Notes: generated by a model from the sequence alone, not told the origin. Positions 20,672-31,810 are shown, numbered from the stretch's first letter. The stretch is 64,000 bases of DNA from Neoarius graeffei (GCF_027579695.1 NC_083579.1:67590871-67654870); one strand, 5' to 3'. Numbers and translations are program-made.

Positions 20672-21010
20672 ATTATACCGGTAACTTAAACACACAATAC
20701 AAGTTACATGTATTAATCTAAACGCAGGTAAACAACGTGTTGTTTTTGTTGTTTTGTATCCAAATGATAGTCGGAGCTTACCCGTCTGTGTTCTCGCTTC
20801 TTGAAGGCCGATCTTGTGGCCGATTGTTTTGAAACAATCTGACTTTCGGTTGTTCATTCAGTTCTCCGTTCATTCACTTTTTCCACGTAAGGGCTAGATA
20901 TTGCTGCTGAGGCAAGCATATCCAGCGGAAAAATCAGACGGCTGCTCCACTCATTCTCCATTTTCTCTATACTGAGTACTCCACCATTACTGCTCGGCTC
21001 AGGCAATTAC
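20672..21010. other. Unassigned DNA
   Basis: About 340 bp with no gene. It may belong to the same older element as the THAP exon at 21722, from which the MITE and LINE insertions below separate it. Confidence 0.3.
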
Positions 21011-21110
21011 TAAAACCCAGGACGGGATGGGATATCACCGGTTTTAGCAACAACCGCGGGGAGGTCACTGCCTGAGCGATATGTCGCGTCCCATTCCGTC
21101 CTGGGTTTTA
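21011..21110. repeat. 100-bp hairpin MITE
   Basis: TAAAACCCAGGACGGGATGG at 21011 is mirrored by CCATTCCGTCCTGGGTTTTA ending at 21110. Confidence 0.75.
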
Positions 21111-21189
21111 TCAACAACCCTCGGCTCACACTACGGAAGAACTGGTGCAACTGAACTTACTTTCCTTTTTTAAAAATAAATAAAACAAA

Positions 21190-21712
21190 TACAACAAATT
21201 GAACATCATGGACGATGCCAGTCACCCTCTGCACACCGTCATCAGCAACCAGAGGAGCCTGTTCAGTGACAGAATGCTCCTTGCCAAGTGCAGGACGAAC
21301 AGACTCAAAAACTCCTTTGTCCCTCACGCCATCAGACTGTACAACTCCTCTCTGGGGGGAGGAGGGGTAACAGGAGAACAGAGGACGGGAAGGAGCAGTA
21401 GTCTAGCCTAACAATAAGCAATACCGGACAATGTGCAATATAAAGTGCAATATCTTTCCTGCTCCCCCCCACACACATACACACTTACCCTAACCCCACT
21501 TCTCCTCCCCTTCCCCCTCCCCCTTCCTCTCTTCCCCATATCTTATTCTTTTATATTTGTATATGTAAATACTTCTAGATAAATTAAATAAATTTTCTCT
21601 ATTTCTTTTCTCTGTTTATCTGTAATGATGCTGCTGGAATCTTAATTTCCCTGAGGGAACCCACCCAAAGGGATCAATAAAGTTTAATCTAATCTTATCT
21701 AATCTACCTTTT
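21190..21712 (+). mobile_element. 5'-truncated LINE 3' end (L2/Rex-like)
   Basis: The frame from 21199 reads HPLHTVISNQRSLFSDRMLL and FVPHAIRLYNSSL, the usual C-terminus of fish L2/Rex-type ORF2. A 3' UTR follows with GGGATCAATAAAGTTTAATC and a short (AATCT)n tail. A shorter copy with the same 3' end lies at 51778-51919. Confidence 0.75.
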
Positions 21713-21721
21713 CTTGTAGTT

Positions 21722-21979
21722 TTATTTAATTGTTGATACTGTACCCTCTTTTGATACGGGCTTATAGCCAACGCTTCTCAACAGATCAGAGGTCTCATAC
21801 GAGTCCTCAGTAAAATGTGCAGAGCAGAGTAGAGACCACTTCGTAGGTGCCCAATTCCGTGAATTTCTCACAAAACGCATCCAAATCTTTGCAGTTTGAA
21901 CATTCTTGGGCCGTGAATGCAACATAAATCCACCTTCTGTCGTGTTGCTGCACCCACCAGCCACACATCTACGTGGCAT
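21722..21979 (-). pseudogene. THAP domain exon
   Basis: Minus-strand frame MPRRCVAGGCSNTTEGGFML, then W and LCSAHF: a complete C2CH set (Cys-x4-Cys, later Cys-x2-His) within 85 residues, ending EGTVSTIK where family members have AVPTIF. THAP domains bind DNA. This one has no downstream catalytic domain and its upstream part is split by the hAT relic at 22026-24419. It is probably part of an old DNA transposon. Confidence 0.6.
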
Positions 21980-22139
21980 GGTGCTAAATTAGCTCAAAAT
22001 GGAGGATCGGAGTTGCAGTCAGCTCCAGTGTTTCCGCTATGTACAATTGGCTGCGGCGGGCCGCCGCACCTTGATTTTTGCCGCCGCACCTTCAGGAATT
22101 CCTGAAGGGGGGGCCGTGGCCCGGGTAACTTTTTGAAAA

Positions 22140-22518
22140 TTCATCTCATCTCATTATCTCTAGCCGCTTTATCCTGTTCTACAGGGTCGCAGGCAAGCTG
22201 GAGCCTATCCCAGCTGACTACGGGCGAAAGGCGGGGTACACCCTGGACAAGTCGCCAGGTCATCACAGGGCTGACACATAGACACAGACAACCATTCACA
22301 CTCACATTCACACCTACGCTCAATTTAGAGTCCCCAGTTAACCTAACCTGCATGTCTTTGGACTGTGGGGGAAACCGGAGCACCCGGAGGAAACCCACGC
22401 GGACACGGGGAGAACATGCAAACTCCGCACAGAAAGGCCCTCGCCAGCCACAGGGCTCGAACCCGGACCTTCTTGCTGTGAGGCGACAGCGCTAACCACT
22501 ACACCACCGTGCCGCCCA
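22140..22518 (-). mobile_element. V-SINE inside the hAT relic
   Basis: Flanked by TTTTTGAAAA at 22130-22139 and 22520-22529. Confidence 0.9.
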
Positions 22519-23073
22519 TTTTTTGAAAAATTATTTTTGAAAATTATTTAAAAAATAGGCTAAACCAATATTTTTTTGACGTTGAGCGGACTCGAGCCTG
22601 ACATGAACCGCTCCGACGCGCTATAATGACACCAATCTATCACCAGCCAATCAGGAGACAATCAAACGCATCCCCCGCCCACCAATTTATCACCAGCCAA
22701 TCAGAAGACTTAATCAAACGCATCTCCTGCCCACTTGTGTCCGCGTCTGAGACGTTGAATTTCCACAGAAGGAGGGAAGAAGTTGACTGAGGTAAGACTG
22801 TGTGATAAATTAACGAACGAATAAGAGAGGAATTTCAACATATAGGGCTTAAGTTTGTTACCGTTAAATAAGCATTGCTTGTACAGTAGCGTTATGTCGT
22901 TACAAAGTTGACCCACTTTTAACGTGCCGAGTACCGACTGTAGCCGCTAACATGCTAATTAGCTTGCTGTCAAAAGTGCAAAGACCTTAAATTGCTCTGT
23001 GTAAATTCGAAAATGGCGCAACTTCCTCTGTAGCCGTCAACTCAACTTGTCTTGAGTTTTGAGCCAATCACAA

Positions 23074-23338
23074 CAGGGCAGCACTGTGGCCTGAGGTAAA
23101 ACATGATAGTTTTAGTTTGTTTAAATTACAAAAATGAGTAACCCAATGACTGTCTCATATACTCTTCATATACTCCTACTGTTTAAGTAATGCAATAAAA
23201 CTAATCTTTAAAAGTGGAATTTACTCAAACTGTTTGCATAGAATGAACTTTCGGGTTAACAGTCATTGGGTTGCTCATTTTTCTAATTTAAACAAACTTA
23301 AACTATCATGTTTTACCTCAGGCCACAGTGCTGCCCTG
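23074..23338. mobile_element. 265-bp MITE with ~78-bp inverted ends
   Basis: CAGGGCAGCACTGTGGCCTG at the left is mirrored at the right end. The inverted match continues to about 23151 and 23262. The CAGGG start is hAT-like. Confidence 0.85.
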
Positions 23339-23823
23339 CTGTGAATATTTCAGATCTTGAGACATGAAAGTGCTATTTTAAAAAATAAAAGGTCAGAAAT
23401 GTTTTCTTTGTCGTCTATTTAGTTCATTTTATTTCCTCAATAATTTTCCTTGATTGAGAAATTGGTCTGGGCTCTTCTGGGTTAATCAGTAGCCTGCATG
23501 CTCGTATATGTTCCATTTACAGTCAAACATTTTGATGGACTCCAGGCTCAGGTTTGATTAATCAAAAATCTGCGTAGTAGTACAGTCTGAAGATGCTCTT
23601 GCTCATTTAGTGTCAATTGAACAAAAATTATGGGAGGATATAGGTTTAATAAGTTTTACAATTTTTGAAGTGAGTGATGGATTGATAAGTTTAGATGTGT
23701 TCAATATTTTCTTATCTTCAGACATAATATTGTAGATGTTTCTTTACCTGCTTGATAGTTTTGACCGGGACTCCAATCTTCCTCAGAAGAGTCATTAGTC
23801 CTTAAATTAAATTCATTATAGAC

Positions 23824-24087
23824 ATGAACTTAAAGTCATTGTTTTATTTTATGGCCTCGGTGCCCTGGCTTTTGGCCTTCGTGCCCTCGGCATCAGCAGA
23901 GCGTTTGTTTTCCACACTTCGTCGACTGAAATCATACCTCCGATCCACAATGACACAAAAGAGACTGAATGACTTGATGAACTGCCATATTCACCTTGAC
24001 ATTCTGGAACAAACTGACATGACAGCCATCGCAAAGGAGTTCGTGCAGGCCAATGACAGACGCAGGCAGGCCTTTGGGAAGTTTTAA
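23824..24087 (+). pseudogene. hAT transposase C-terminal dimerisation fragment
   Basis: Contains SASAERLFSTLRRLKSYLRS and TMTQKRLNDL, the conserved hATC dimerisation motif of hAT transposases (Ser-Ala-Glu-Arg-x-Phe-Ser). It ends QAFGKF-TAA at 24087. The catalytic part is missing. Confidence 0.85.
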
Positions 24088-24424
24088 GGGCAAGTCATTG
24101 GTTACTTCTATTAGCACCGCCGAGTTCACTGCTTCCTCTGTTTTCAATGTTTCTATACTGCATTGGTACTGATACAAGCAAGTTGTTTAAGTTGAGTTAG
24201 CCTACTACCGAGGTGCTTTTGTTGTGTACTGTTGGCTGTTTTAGCATTTTATTCTGTGCAGTTATGTGCTGGCATGTTGTGGGCTAAAGTCATGACCGAT
24301 GGATTAATCTATGTATAGCCTTCTGTGCTGTTGGCTGTTTTTTATCCTTGTACCGGGGTGGGACGTCTGAGCACAGGTCTTGCCACCGCACCTTCAAACA
24401 TTTTCTAGGGGAAACACTGAGCTC

Positions 24425-24682
24425 GGTGTTTTAGTATAGCGGAAATGGCAATGAGACCGATAGACTTCCTGCTGTGACGTTACGGACAACAAGGTCATCC
24501 ACTCAGACAGCTACCTATATAAATCACTTTAATCGTAAAAATTACTATATTAGATTTATTGTTAACGCTTAAAACTATTCCTGTGCCATTCTTGAGGTCT
24601 CAAGGCATTTATAAATGAAAGTGAGGCCATGGTTCTGCGTATCTCCTTGAAGATTTCATTAAAGTAAAAATGGTGGTGGTTA
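24425..24682. other. Continuation of the THAP-exon flank, unassigned
   Basis: Sequence after the hAT relic continues the context interrupted at 22021. No gene seen. Confidence 0.3.
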
Positions 24683-25049
24683 ATGGCACGGTGGTGTAGT
24701 GGTTAGCACCGTCACCTCATGTAGAAGAGAAGGTTCGGGGTTCGAGCCCAATGGCCGATGAGGGCCTTTCTGTGTGGAGTGTGCATGTTCTCCCCGTGTC
24801 TGCGTAGGTTTCCTCCGGGTGCTCCAGGTTCCCCTACAGTTCAAAGACATGCGGTTAGGTTAACATGGGGTGGCCTTAGGCTGAGGTGCCCTTCAGCGAG
24901 GCACCTAACCCCCAACTGCTCCTCAGGTGCTGTAGCATGGCTGCCCACTGCTCAGGGTATGTGTGCGTGCTCATTGCTCATGTGTGTGTTCACTGCTTCA
25001 GATGGGTTAAATGTAGAGAGGACTTTCACAAATGTACGTGTGATGAATA
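24683..25049 (+). mobile_element. V-SINE, second subtype
   Basis: Same tRNA-like head and central domain as the other V-SINEs. The 3' half differs: CACCTAACCCCCAACTGCTC, then GTTCACTGCTTCAGATGGGT and TGATGAATAA. Other members are at 32309-32692 (minus) and 50695-51060 (plus). Confidence 0.85.
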
Positions 25050-25739
25050 ACGTTGTTCTTAAAGATTCTCTCTGCTCAGTTTTGATTAATTATCTCTGAG
25101 CTTGCCGTTTAAGAACCTGTAGCATTATAAGGGATTCTCTGGGTGGAGATTAAATGCCAGATAGAGTCATACTACAGTCACGATTTATTCCACTAATGAG
25201 TCCTCTGTTTAAAGAACTTTCCTCAGTGGAAAATGTGGGTAATCTGTTATTTTTTAGTTGCATTCTTTTTATGTTTGAACTATTGGAAAATTCTAATAAG
25301 TTTTTTTTAAACAATATCCAACATATTGCATCATACGGTTGTGCTCATAAGTTTACATACCCTGGCAGAATCTATGATTCTTTGACCATTTTTCAGAGAA
25401 TATGAATGATAACACAAAAACATCTTTTCCACTCATGCTTAGTGGTTGGGTGAAACCATTTATTGTCAATCGACTGTGTTTTCTCTTTTTAAATCATAAT
25501 GACAACAGAAACTACCCAAATGCCCCTGATCAAAAGTTCACATACCCTGGTGATTTTGGCCTGATAACATGCACAGAAGTTGACACAAATGGGTTTGAAT
25601 GGCTACTAAAGGTAACGTCCTCACCTGTGATCTGTTTGCTTGTAATCAGTGTGTGTGCATAAAAGCTGAGTGAGATTCTGGGATCCAGACAGACTCCTGC
25701 ATCTTTCATCCAGCCACTGACATTTCTGGATTCTGAGTC

Positions 25740-27084
25740 ATGGGGAAAGCAAAAGAATTGTCAACGGATCTATGGGAAAAGGTAGTTGAACTATATAAAA
25801 CAGGAAAGGGATACAAAAAGATATCCATGGAATTGATAATGCCAGTCAGCAGTGTTCAAACTGTGATTAACAAATGGAAAATCAGGGGCTCTGTTAAAAC
25901 CAAACCACGGTCAGGTAGACCAACAAAAATTTACACCAAACAGCACAGAGACAAGCCTCAAAACTTCTGGAACAAGGTAATTTGGAGTGGTGAGACCAAA
26001 ATTGAACTTTTTGGTCACAACCATAAACGTTACATTTGGAGAGGTGTCAACAAGGCCTATGATGAAAGGAACACCATTCCTACTGTAAAGCACGGAGGTG
26101 GATCGCTGATGTTTTGGGGATGTGTGAGCTACAAAGGCACAGGAAACTTGGTCAAAGTTGAAGGAAAGATGAATGCAGCACGTTATCAGCAAATACTGGA
26201 GGCAAATTTGCACTCATCAGCCCGGAAGCTGCGCATGGGACGTACTTGGACGTTCCAACATGACAACGATCCAAAACACAAGGCCAAGTCGACCTGTCAT
26301 TGGCTACAGCAGAACAAATGCCCCTTTTCCACCAAAGCAGTTCCAGGGCTGGTTCGGGGCCAGTGCTTAGTTTGGAACCGGGTTTTCTGTTTCCACTGAC
26401 AAAGAACTGGCTCTGGGGCCAGAAAAAAACGGTTCCAGGCTAGCACCAACTCTCTGCTGGGCCAGAGGAAAGAACCGCTTACGTCAGCGGGGGGGGCGGA
26501 GTTGTTAAGACCAACAACAATAGCAAGACCGCGAAAGATCGCCATTTTTAAGCGACGAGAAGCAGCAGCTGTACAAACGCGAAGTCATCCATTAATTATT
26601 ATTATTGTTGTTGCTGCTGCTGCTGCTTCCGTGTTGTTTTTGCTTCGATATTCGCGCCAAGGTTTATGCAAACGCAGCGACGTAACTGACGTATACAGCG
26701 ACGTAATGACGTGTCTCCTCTTAGCACCGCGGGCTATGGAAAAGCAAACTGGTTCTCAGCTGGCTCGCGAGTTGAACGAGTTGTGAACCAGCACCAGCAC
26801 TGGCCCCGAACCAGCCCTGGAACTGATTTGGTGGAAAAGGGGTAATAGTGAAGGTTCTGGAGCGGCCATCTCAGTCTCCTGACCTCAATATCATTGAGCC
26901 ACTCTGGAGAGATCTCAAGTGCGCATTTCATGCAAGACAGCCCAGGAATTTACAGGAACTGGAGGCTTTTTGCCAAGAACAATGGGCAGCTTTACCATCT
27001 GAGAAAATAAAGAGCCTCATCCACAACTACCACAAAAGACTTCAGGCTGTCATTGATGTTAGAGGGGGCAATACACGGTATTAA
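25740..27084 (+). pseudogene. Tc1 transposase E, deleted and interrupted
   Basis: ATG at 25740 (MGKAKELSTDLWEKVVELYK). The helix-turn-helix region runs to SGRPTKI, after which about 70 residues are deleted. The first catalytic motif reads VIWSGETKIELFG, with Gly where Asp is required. FQHDNDPKHKAKS is intact. A 522-bp MITE splits the gene at 26321, and the last part (VLERPSQSPDLNIIEPLW to GGNTRY) resumes at about 26848. It is dead by three independent lesions. Confidence 0.88.
26321..26842. mobile_element. 522-bp MITE inside transposase E
   Basis: Ends CCCCTTTTCCACCAAAGCAG and, at the right, its near complement ending GGTGGAAAAGGGG form ~45-bp inverted repeats. It contains a GTTGTTGCTGCTGCTGCTGC tract. 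Flanks are AAT-like, so the target is ambiguous. Confidence 0.8.
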
Positions 27085-27140
27085 GAACTGGGGTATGTAA
27101 ACTTTTGATCAGGGTCATTTGGATGTTTTTTGTTGTCATT

Positions 27141-27518
27141 ATCTCATCTCGTCTCATTATCTCTAGCCGCTTTATCCTTCTACAGGGTCGCAGGCAAGCT
27201 GGAGCCTATCCCAGCTGACTACGGGCGAAAGGCGGGGTACACCCTGGACAAGTCGCCAGGTCATCACAGGGCTGACACATAGACACAGACAACCATTCAC
27301 ACTCACATTCACACCTACGCTCAATTTAGAGTCACCAGTTAACCTAACCTGCATGTCCTTGGACTGTGGGGGAAACCGGAGCACCCGGAGGAAACCCACG
27401 CGGACACTGGGAGAACATGCAAGCTCCGCACAGAAAGGCCCTCGCCGGCCACGGGGCTTGAACCCAGACCTTCTTGCTGTGAGACGATAGCGCTAACCAC
27501 TACACCACCGTGCCGCCC
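27141..27518 (-). mobile_element. V-SINE at the broken right side of Tc1 E
   Basis: Full-length copy ending GCCGCCCC. No clear target duplication, perhaps because insertion and Tc1 truncation coincide. Confidence 0.88.
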
Positions 27519-27835
27519 CTATTACCATAGCTTTTGATTATTATTTGCTTATATCTTTACATAATCAAATATCTTTCCACAAAATGTCTTTTAAATTATA
27601 TTTTTGGTTCAGGGACAGCAATTTGCACCAATTCTGTAGAATCGCCCATAGAAAATATATGTTTACAAATCTCGCCTTTTTCTAGTCACTAAAAGTAACA
27701 AGAAAAAATGGAGACATGTTTTTTTTTTTAATTCCTTAGACCCCCTAGAATGAATATATAATGGTCTCCAATGATTAACATCCAAAGCCAACGAGACCCC
27801 AAATCAGATACATAGGCTCCCCCACTATCATATCA

Positions 27836-28813
27836 AAGTAATGATGGATGTCATTTTTCTTTACTTAGTTGAGCGAGCGGTTATTGACATAATATGGATT
27901 ACTACAGTTATGGAATAGGGCTATTTACTGTTTTTATTATGCCTCCGCCACCGTAAGGTGCAGGAGGCATTATGTTTTCGGGTTGTCCGTGCGTGCGTCC
28001 GTCCTGAAACCTTGTGAACGCGATATCTCAAAGACCAATGAAAGGAATTTCACCAAACTTTCACCATTTGTGCGCTTTGGGACAAACATGAACTGATTAG
28101 ATTTTGAGATCAAAAGGTCTAAGGTCAAGGTCACTGTGAGGTCAAATGTCTGTCCGAAAACCTTGTGAACACGATATCTCAAAGACTAATGAAAGGAATT
28201 TCACCAAACTTTCACCATTTGTGCGCTTTGGGACAAACATGAACTGATTAGATTTTGAGATTAAAAGGTCTAAGGTCAAGGTCACTGTGAGGTCAAATGT
28301 CTGTCCGAAAACCTTGTGAACACAATATCTCCAAGGCTGATACAAGTAATTTCACCAGGTCAAGATTACTGTGAGGTCAAATGTCCATCCCCAAATCACA
28401 ACTTAATAAGTCTACCGGGCGGAGGCATCCCCATCGACACCGTTGGCGTCGAGTTCTATCTAGTTATTTACTGTTTGATCTCAAATGCATTAAGAAGGCA
28501 AGATATTGCACTAATTAACGTTTAGCGAGGCACCTGTTAATTGAAAAGCGTTCCAGGTGACTACCTCATGAAGCTGGTTAAGATAACGCCAATAGTGCGT
28601 AAAGTGTCATCAAGGGAAATGCTGGCTACATCTGAAATGTGAATCATATTTTGTTTAACGCTTTTTTTTTTTTTTGTTCACCACATAATTCCATCTGTGT
28701 TCCATGTGTTATTTCATAGTTATGTCTTCAGTATTGTTCTGCAATGTAGAAAATGCTCGAAATACAGAAAAACCTATAAATGAGTAGGTGTGTCCAAACT
28801 TTTGACTGGTACT
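27836..28813. mobile_element. Tc1-like MITE Y, copy 1 (left-truncated)
   Basis: The right end TTTTGACTGGTACTG is followed by TA. The left end is missing compared with copies at 42036-46062 and 50122-52039. An element with CTCCGCC inverted ends (27941-28457) is nested in it. The stretch AAATGCATTAAGAAGGCAAG at about 28485 is the empty site for element X of copy 2. Confidence 0.75.
27941..28457. repeat. Nested element with 151-bp internal tandem repeat
   Basis: Starts TATGCCTCCGCC and ends near GGGCGGAGGCATCC, with a GTCGAGTTCTATCTAGTT tail. Inside, CCTTGTGAAC recurs at 28010, 28161 and 28312, an exact 151-bp period over about 2.4 units. Confidence 0.8.
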
Positions 28814-28955
28814 GTATGTGTAGGGAGAACAGAGAGACCGCACTAAAGACAAGGCATGCAGTAAGTTACAAAATGCTCACCAAGCTGGACGTCTGATAAA
28901 CACAATAGTCAACACTACAAGTTTTCTTTTATTCCTCTCCTTCCTGTTTTCTCAG

Positions 28956-29062
28956 GTTCCATCCCTGTATAGCTTGGAGTGGGATCAGCAGGAAGATCCC
29001 AGTTCTGCTCTTCCATGCTGAAGCTATTGTGTCCAAAGATGAAACCATTTGTTCCATTGGAG
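28956..29062 (+). CDS. TTLL5: TTLL5 coding exon 2 (residues 20-55)
   Basis: The acceptor TTTTCTCAG precedes an open frame that reads [20 protein letters not shown]. This is the conserved opening of the TTLL5 catalytic core (His-Pro-Cys-Ile, then the Arg-Lys-Ile-Pro-Val-Leu strand). The exon ends GGA G|GTACAA in phase 1. It joins exons 1 and 3 in frame without adjustment. Confidence 0.95.
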
Positions 29063-29281
29063 GTACAAAAGCAATTAGGAAACGCCTAGATATAAAGCCA
29101 TATGTCTAATCGAAACCTAGTGGAACTGACTTGTATATTATTTTGTGAGATTTGACAAATTATACTTTTGGTGATTGCGTAACATTCATATTATGTTGGT
29201 TCATTACTGCTGAAGAGGTGAGGACTTGGGAGAAGTTTGGATTCATGAAACTGTATGATGTGACGACTTTGTTCTTTGCAG

Positions 29282-29364
29282 AAAGATACAACTTGGCCTT
29301 CAAGATTGTACGTACTGAGAGTCGACTCGTGCGAGGCATTCTTGTCAATCATGGATTCCATGAG
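29282..29364 (+). CDS. TTLL5: TTLL5 coding exon 3 (residues 56-83)
   Basis: The acceptor TTCTTTGCAG is followed by [20 protein letters not shown], the conserved segment of TTL-family ligases around the Arg-Thr-(E/D)-Ser-Arg-Leu-Val-Arg motif. The donor GAG|GTACAG is in phase 0. The preceding intron is only 219 bp, a typical compact fish intron. A TTAA-flanked THAP element starts 32 bp beyond this exon. Confidence 0.96.
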
Positions 29365-29675
29365 GTACAGCTTCATACACATGACATTACACTTAAAGTG
29401 CTGATGACACGTTTTTGACATCTTTGGCGATGTTTTATAACATAAGTAATTCCCGATGATCCATATATTAATTCACGAAGGCGCCTATTTTACAAGTTAT
29501 GATAAAAAACGTGGCTATTTGAGCAAATATGACGGGGCTGCAGCACCCAGGAGACGAAAGAGGAGGAGGAGCTATATGACGTCAGCGAAAGAACCTTCCT
29601 CCTAACTTTCCAGTTTGTTGTTGATGCGACAGGTGTTCAGTTTGTCATTATTATTATTATACATTATAAGTTATT

Positions 29676-29942
29676 ATGCCTTCGCGTTGTGTTGCCGGCT
29701 TTTGCTCCAAAACTTACAAGGATGGGGTAAGTTTATTTAAGTTTCCCAGAGATCCCGAGCTGCATGCGAAGTGGGTGAAGCAAGTCAGGCGCACTCGTGA
29801 CAAGTGGGAGCCCTCACCAACATCCGTCCTGTGCTCTGAACACTTCGATTTGGATTGTTTTGACACCCTTCCCAGCTTAAAAGAATCTCTTGGGTGTTCA
29901 GTTCAGCACAAACGTGTGTTACTACCATCAGCAGTGCCTACA
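29676..29942 (+). pseudogene. THAP-domain coding fragment of K2
   Basis: MPSRCVAGFCSKTYKDGVSL, then a Phe-Pro-Arg segment, KWVKQVRRTRDKW, LCSEHF and a final AVPT: the full C2CH zinc finger (Cys-x4-Cys, Cys-x2-His) with the AVPTF-box position filled. The frame is open until the palindromic insertion at 29943 cuts it. THAP domains recognise DNA; here it probably bound the ends of the parent transposon. Confidence 0.75.
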
Positions 29943-30152
29943 CAGTGTTGCCAGATTGGGAGGTTTCCCGCCCAGTTGGGCGGTTTCAAGTGCATTTTGA
30001 TGGGTTTTGAACATATTTTGGGCTGGAGAACGTCAGCAGTATCTGGCAACAGATACTGCTGACGTTTTCCAGCCCAAAATATGTTCAAAACCCACCAAAA
30101 TGCACTTGAAACCGCCCAAATGGGCGGGATTCCTCCCAATCTGGCAACACTG
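29943..30152. repeat. 210-bp palindromic dimer of MITE V
   Basis: CAGTGTTGCCAGATTGGGAG at the left and CTCCCAATCTGGCAACACTG at the right (one mismatch) are ends of two ~102-bp arms around a GCAAC centre near 30048. Single-copy versions of the arm occur inside both W elements, so this is a head-to-head dimer of that unit. Confidence 0.88.
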
Positions 30153-30726
30153 CCAGTATTCCGGAGGGGGTCTACTAGTAGCTATGCCGGATCCAAAGAC
30201 AGTCCTCCTGTCAGAACGTGTTGTGAAACGACATAAGATAAAGGTACGTAGAGCTATAGATTCTACATGATAATCATAAATGTAATCATAAAGTCGGCGT
30301 GATATCAGTCATGTATTTGCTTGTGAAAGCTTGCGGCTTTCATGTAACTGCTGCCTAGCAACGAGAGGCAAAGGGTAAAGAGGGTAGACTATCATAGATT
30401 CTATTCGGAAGAGATCAACACAATTCTAGACTCCCAGAAGAGGAAGAGCTAGCACTAGAGAGTTCACCAGCGTTTTCATGCGCCTTTTCCATTGAGTAGA
30501 ACCAGAGTAGAACAGCCAGTGAACCGCAGCGTGTTCTTCCGCTGACGTCACAACATGGCCGCGAGTCACGGACCCAGTTTTCTTGTGCTGCGCAATTAAA
30601 AGTTGGATATTTGCATAACAACAGCTTCTTTTCACGTAATTATAACAGAAATCTAACATGTTTGCCATGTTGTATAGTTTATTTAAGAAATTGCATAGAG
30701 TCATGTTCGTGTCATCAGCCCTTTAA

Positions 30727-31523
30727 ATAGTTACAATCTCTACGAACCTACACAATATTCAGTATATTAATGGCTAAGCATTTACATTTGGGCCATGTTC
30801 ACCATTCCAAAAAAGGTTTTAATACGAATTACCATGTTGTATTTATTAATTTTTTTAATAAACTTGGTATGAGTTGAAACCATGTACATTTTGAAGCAGC
30901 CCAACCAGTCCTGGTTCAGGATGGGTAATTCAGCCACCATGATGTAAGGTTCTCATGATGTATTGAAACAGAATACAGTAAAGGAGTCTCTGTTTGCCTC
31001 CAACTCTATAACTGACACAGTCGATGTCAAAGCTTAGGAATGCACTCTTGGAAATGGCCTAAGTGATTGGCCTCCAAAATTGTTAATCCTGATTCACGAG
31101 GGAGTGCTTGCACCATTATCACGCTATCTGAGCACTTACTATTAATGCCCTTTTTATTTCACTTCAATACTGCTGGACTTTCCCTAAAATCATCATCAAA
31201 GGCAAGGCTTGTGTCTACCACAGCAGCACTTCAGCCAAGGTTTAATAAACTTCTATTGCTAACATCTGGGTTTCTCATAGCCAGTGCACAGAGCTGTGCC
31301 AAATCTGACTCAAAGAGAGAGGGAGAGAAAGGAAGGGTAAGAGGAGAGGCAAACGAGTGGAGGAGTTGTGTTACAGAAAGGTCACTGTTTCCGTTGGGGA
31401 AAGTAAAAGTACTGACTGGTAGAAACTAAGGATTAATTTTAGTGTCTGTCTTTTGACCTAAGTGTTAATTGTTGAGATTAACTGTCATTTTTTCCATCAC
31501 GTAACACATGTATCTGTGTTTAG
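30727..31523. other. Intron sequence, nothing recognised
   Basis: About 800 bp of TTLL5 intron 3 with no coding segment or identifiable repeat. Purine-rich stretch near 31305-31350. Confidence 0.45.
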
Positions 31524-31630
31524 GTCCATCCAAATAGTAATGATTTCAACCTCATGTGGACAGGCTCCCACCTTAAGACTTATCTGCTCCGCAGCTTGCA
31601 GGATTTCCAGAAAGTCAACCACTTCCCCAG
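31524..31630 (+). CDS. TTLL5: TTLL5 coding exon 4 (residues 84-119)
   Basis: The acceptor TGTTTAG leads into a frame reading [17 protein letters not shown] and QKVNHFPR. These are the Met-Trp-Thr-Gly-Ser and Asn-His-Phe-Pro motifs shared by TTLL polyglutamylases. The donor is CCC AG|GTGTGA in phase 2. Confidence 0.96.
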
Positions 31631-31810
31631 GTGTGACGGTTTATTTCTGTATGAAATGCAGTAATTAATGAATGTATGTAACTTTGTGTCATGTATTTAT
31701 TTTGCCATGTGTATCTGTTCATGAGGAACTGTAGTCATTTGTTTCTGAAGCATTTTTATGCACAAGTTCATTTGTGTCTTTTTCATGGCAGCTGTAGCAA
31801 CACACAGAGT

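Larger units (their letters stand above)
22026..24419 (+). mobile_element. hAT relic with 5-bp target duplication
   Basis: Ends CAGTGTTTCCGCTA and TAGGGGAAACACTG are inverted repeats, flanked by AGCTC at 22021-22025 and 24420-24424. It contains a V-SINE, a 50-bp tandem duplication (22631-22732, ACCAATCTATCACCAGCCAA), a 265-bp hairpin MITE and the C-terminal end of a hAT transposase. The target duplication is 5 bp, not the usual 8. Confidence 0.75.
25334..27138 (+). mobile_element. Tc1/mariner element E, right end lost
   Basis: The left end TACGGTTGTGCTCATAAGTT begins at 25334, with the internal inner repeat ATCAAAAGTTCACATACCCT at 25530. The right side retains GTATGTAAACTTTTGATCAG at 27092 and then stops at a V-SINE, so the outer right terminus is missing. 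Confidence 0.8.
29397..30722 (+). mobile_element. TTAA-flanked element K2 with complete THAP domain
   Basis: TTAA at 29393-29396 and 30723-30726. Ends AGTGCTGATGACACG (left) and the complement of AGGGCTGATGACACG (right) match at 14 of 15 positions. It carries a plus-strand THAP gene start and a nested palindrome, but no transposase catalytic core. It begins 32 bp after the donor of TTLL5 exon 3. Confidence 0.85.

Noticed and set aside
29676..30062. THAP frame as a host THAP gene
   Set aside because: It lies inside TTAA-bounded inverted ends, is cut by an insertion, lacks further exons, and sister THAP exons sit in similar elements.
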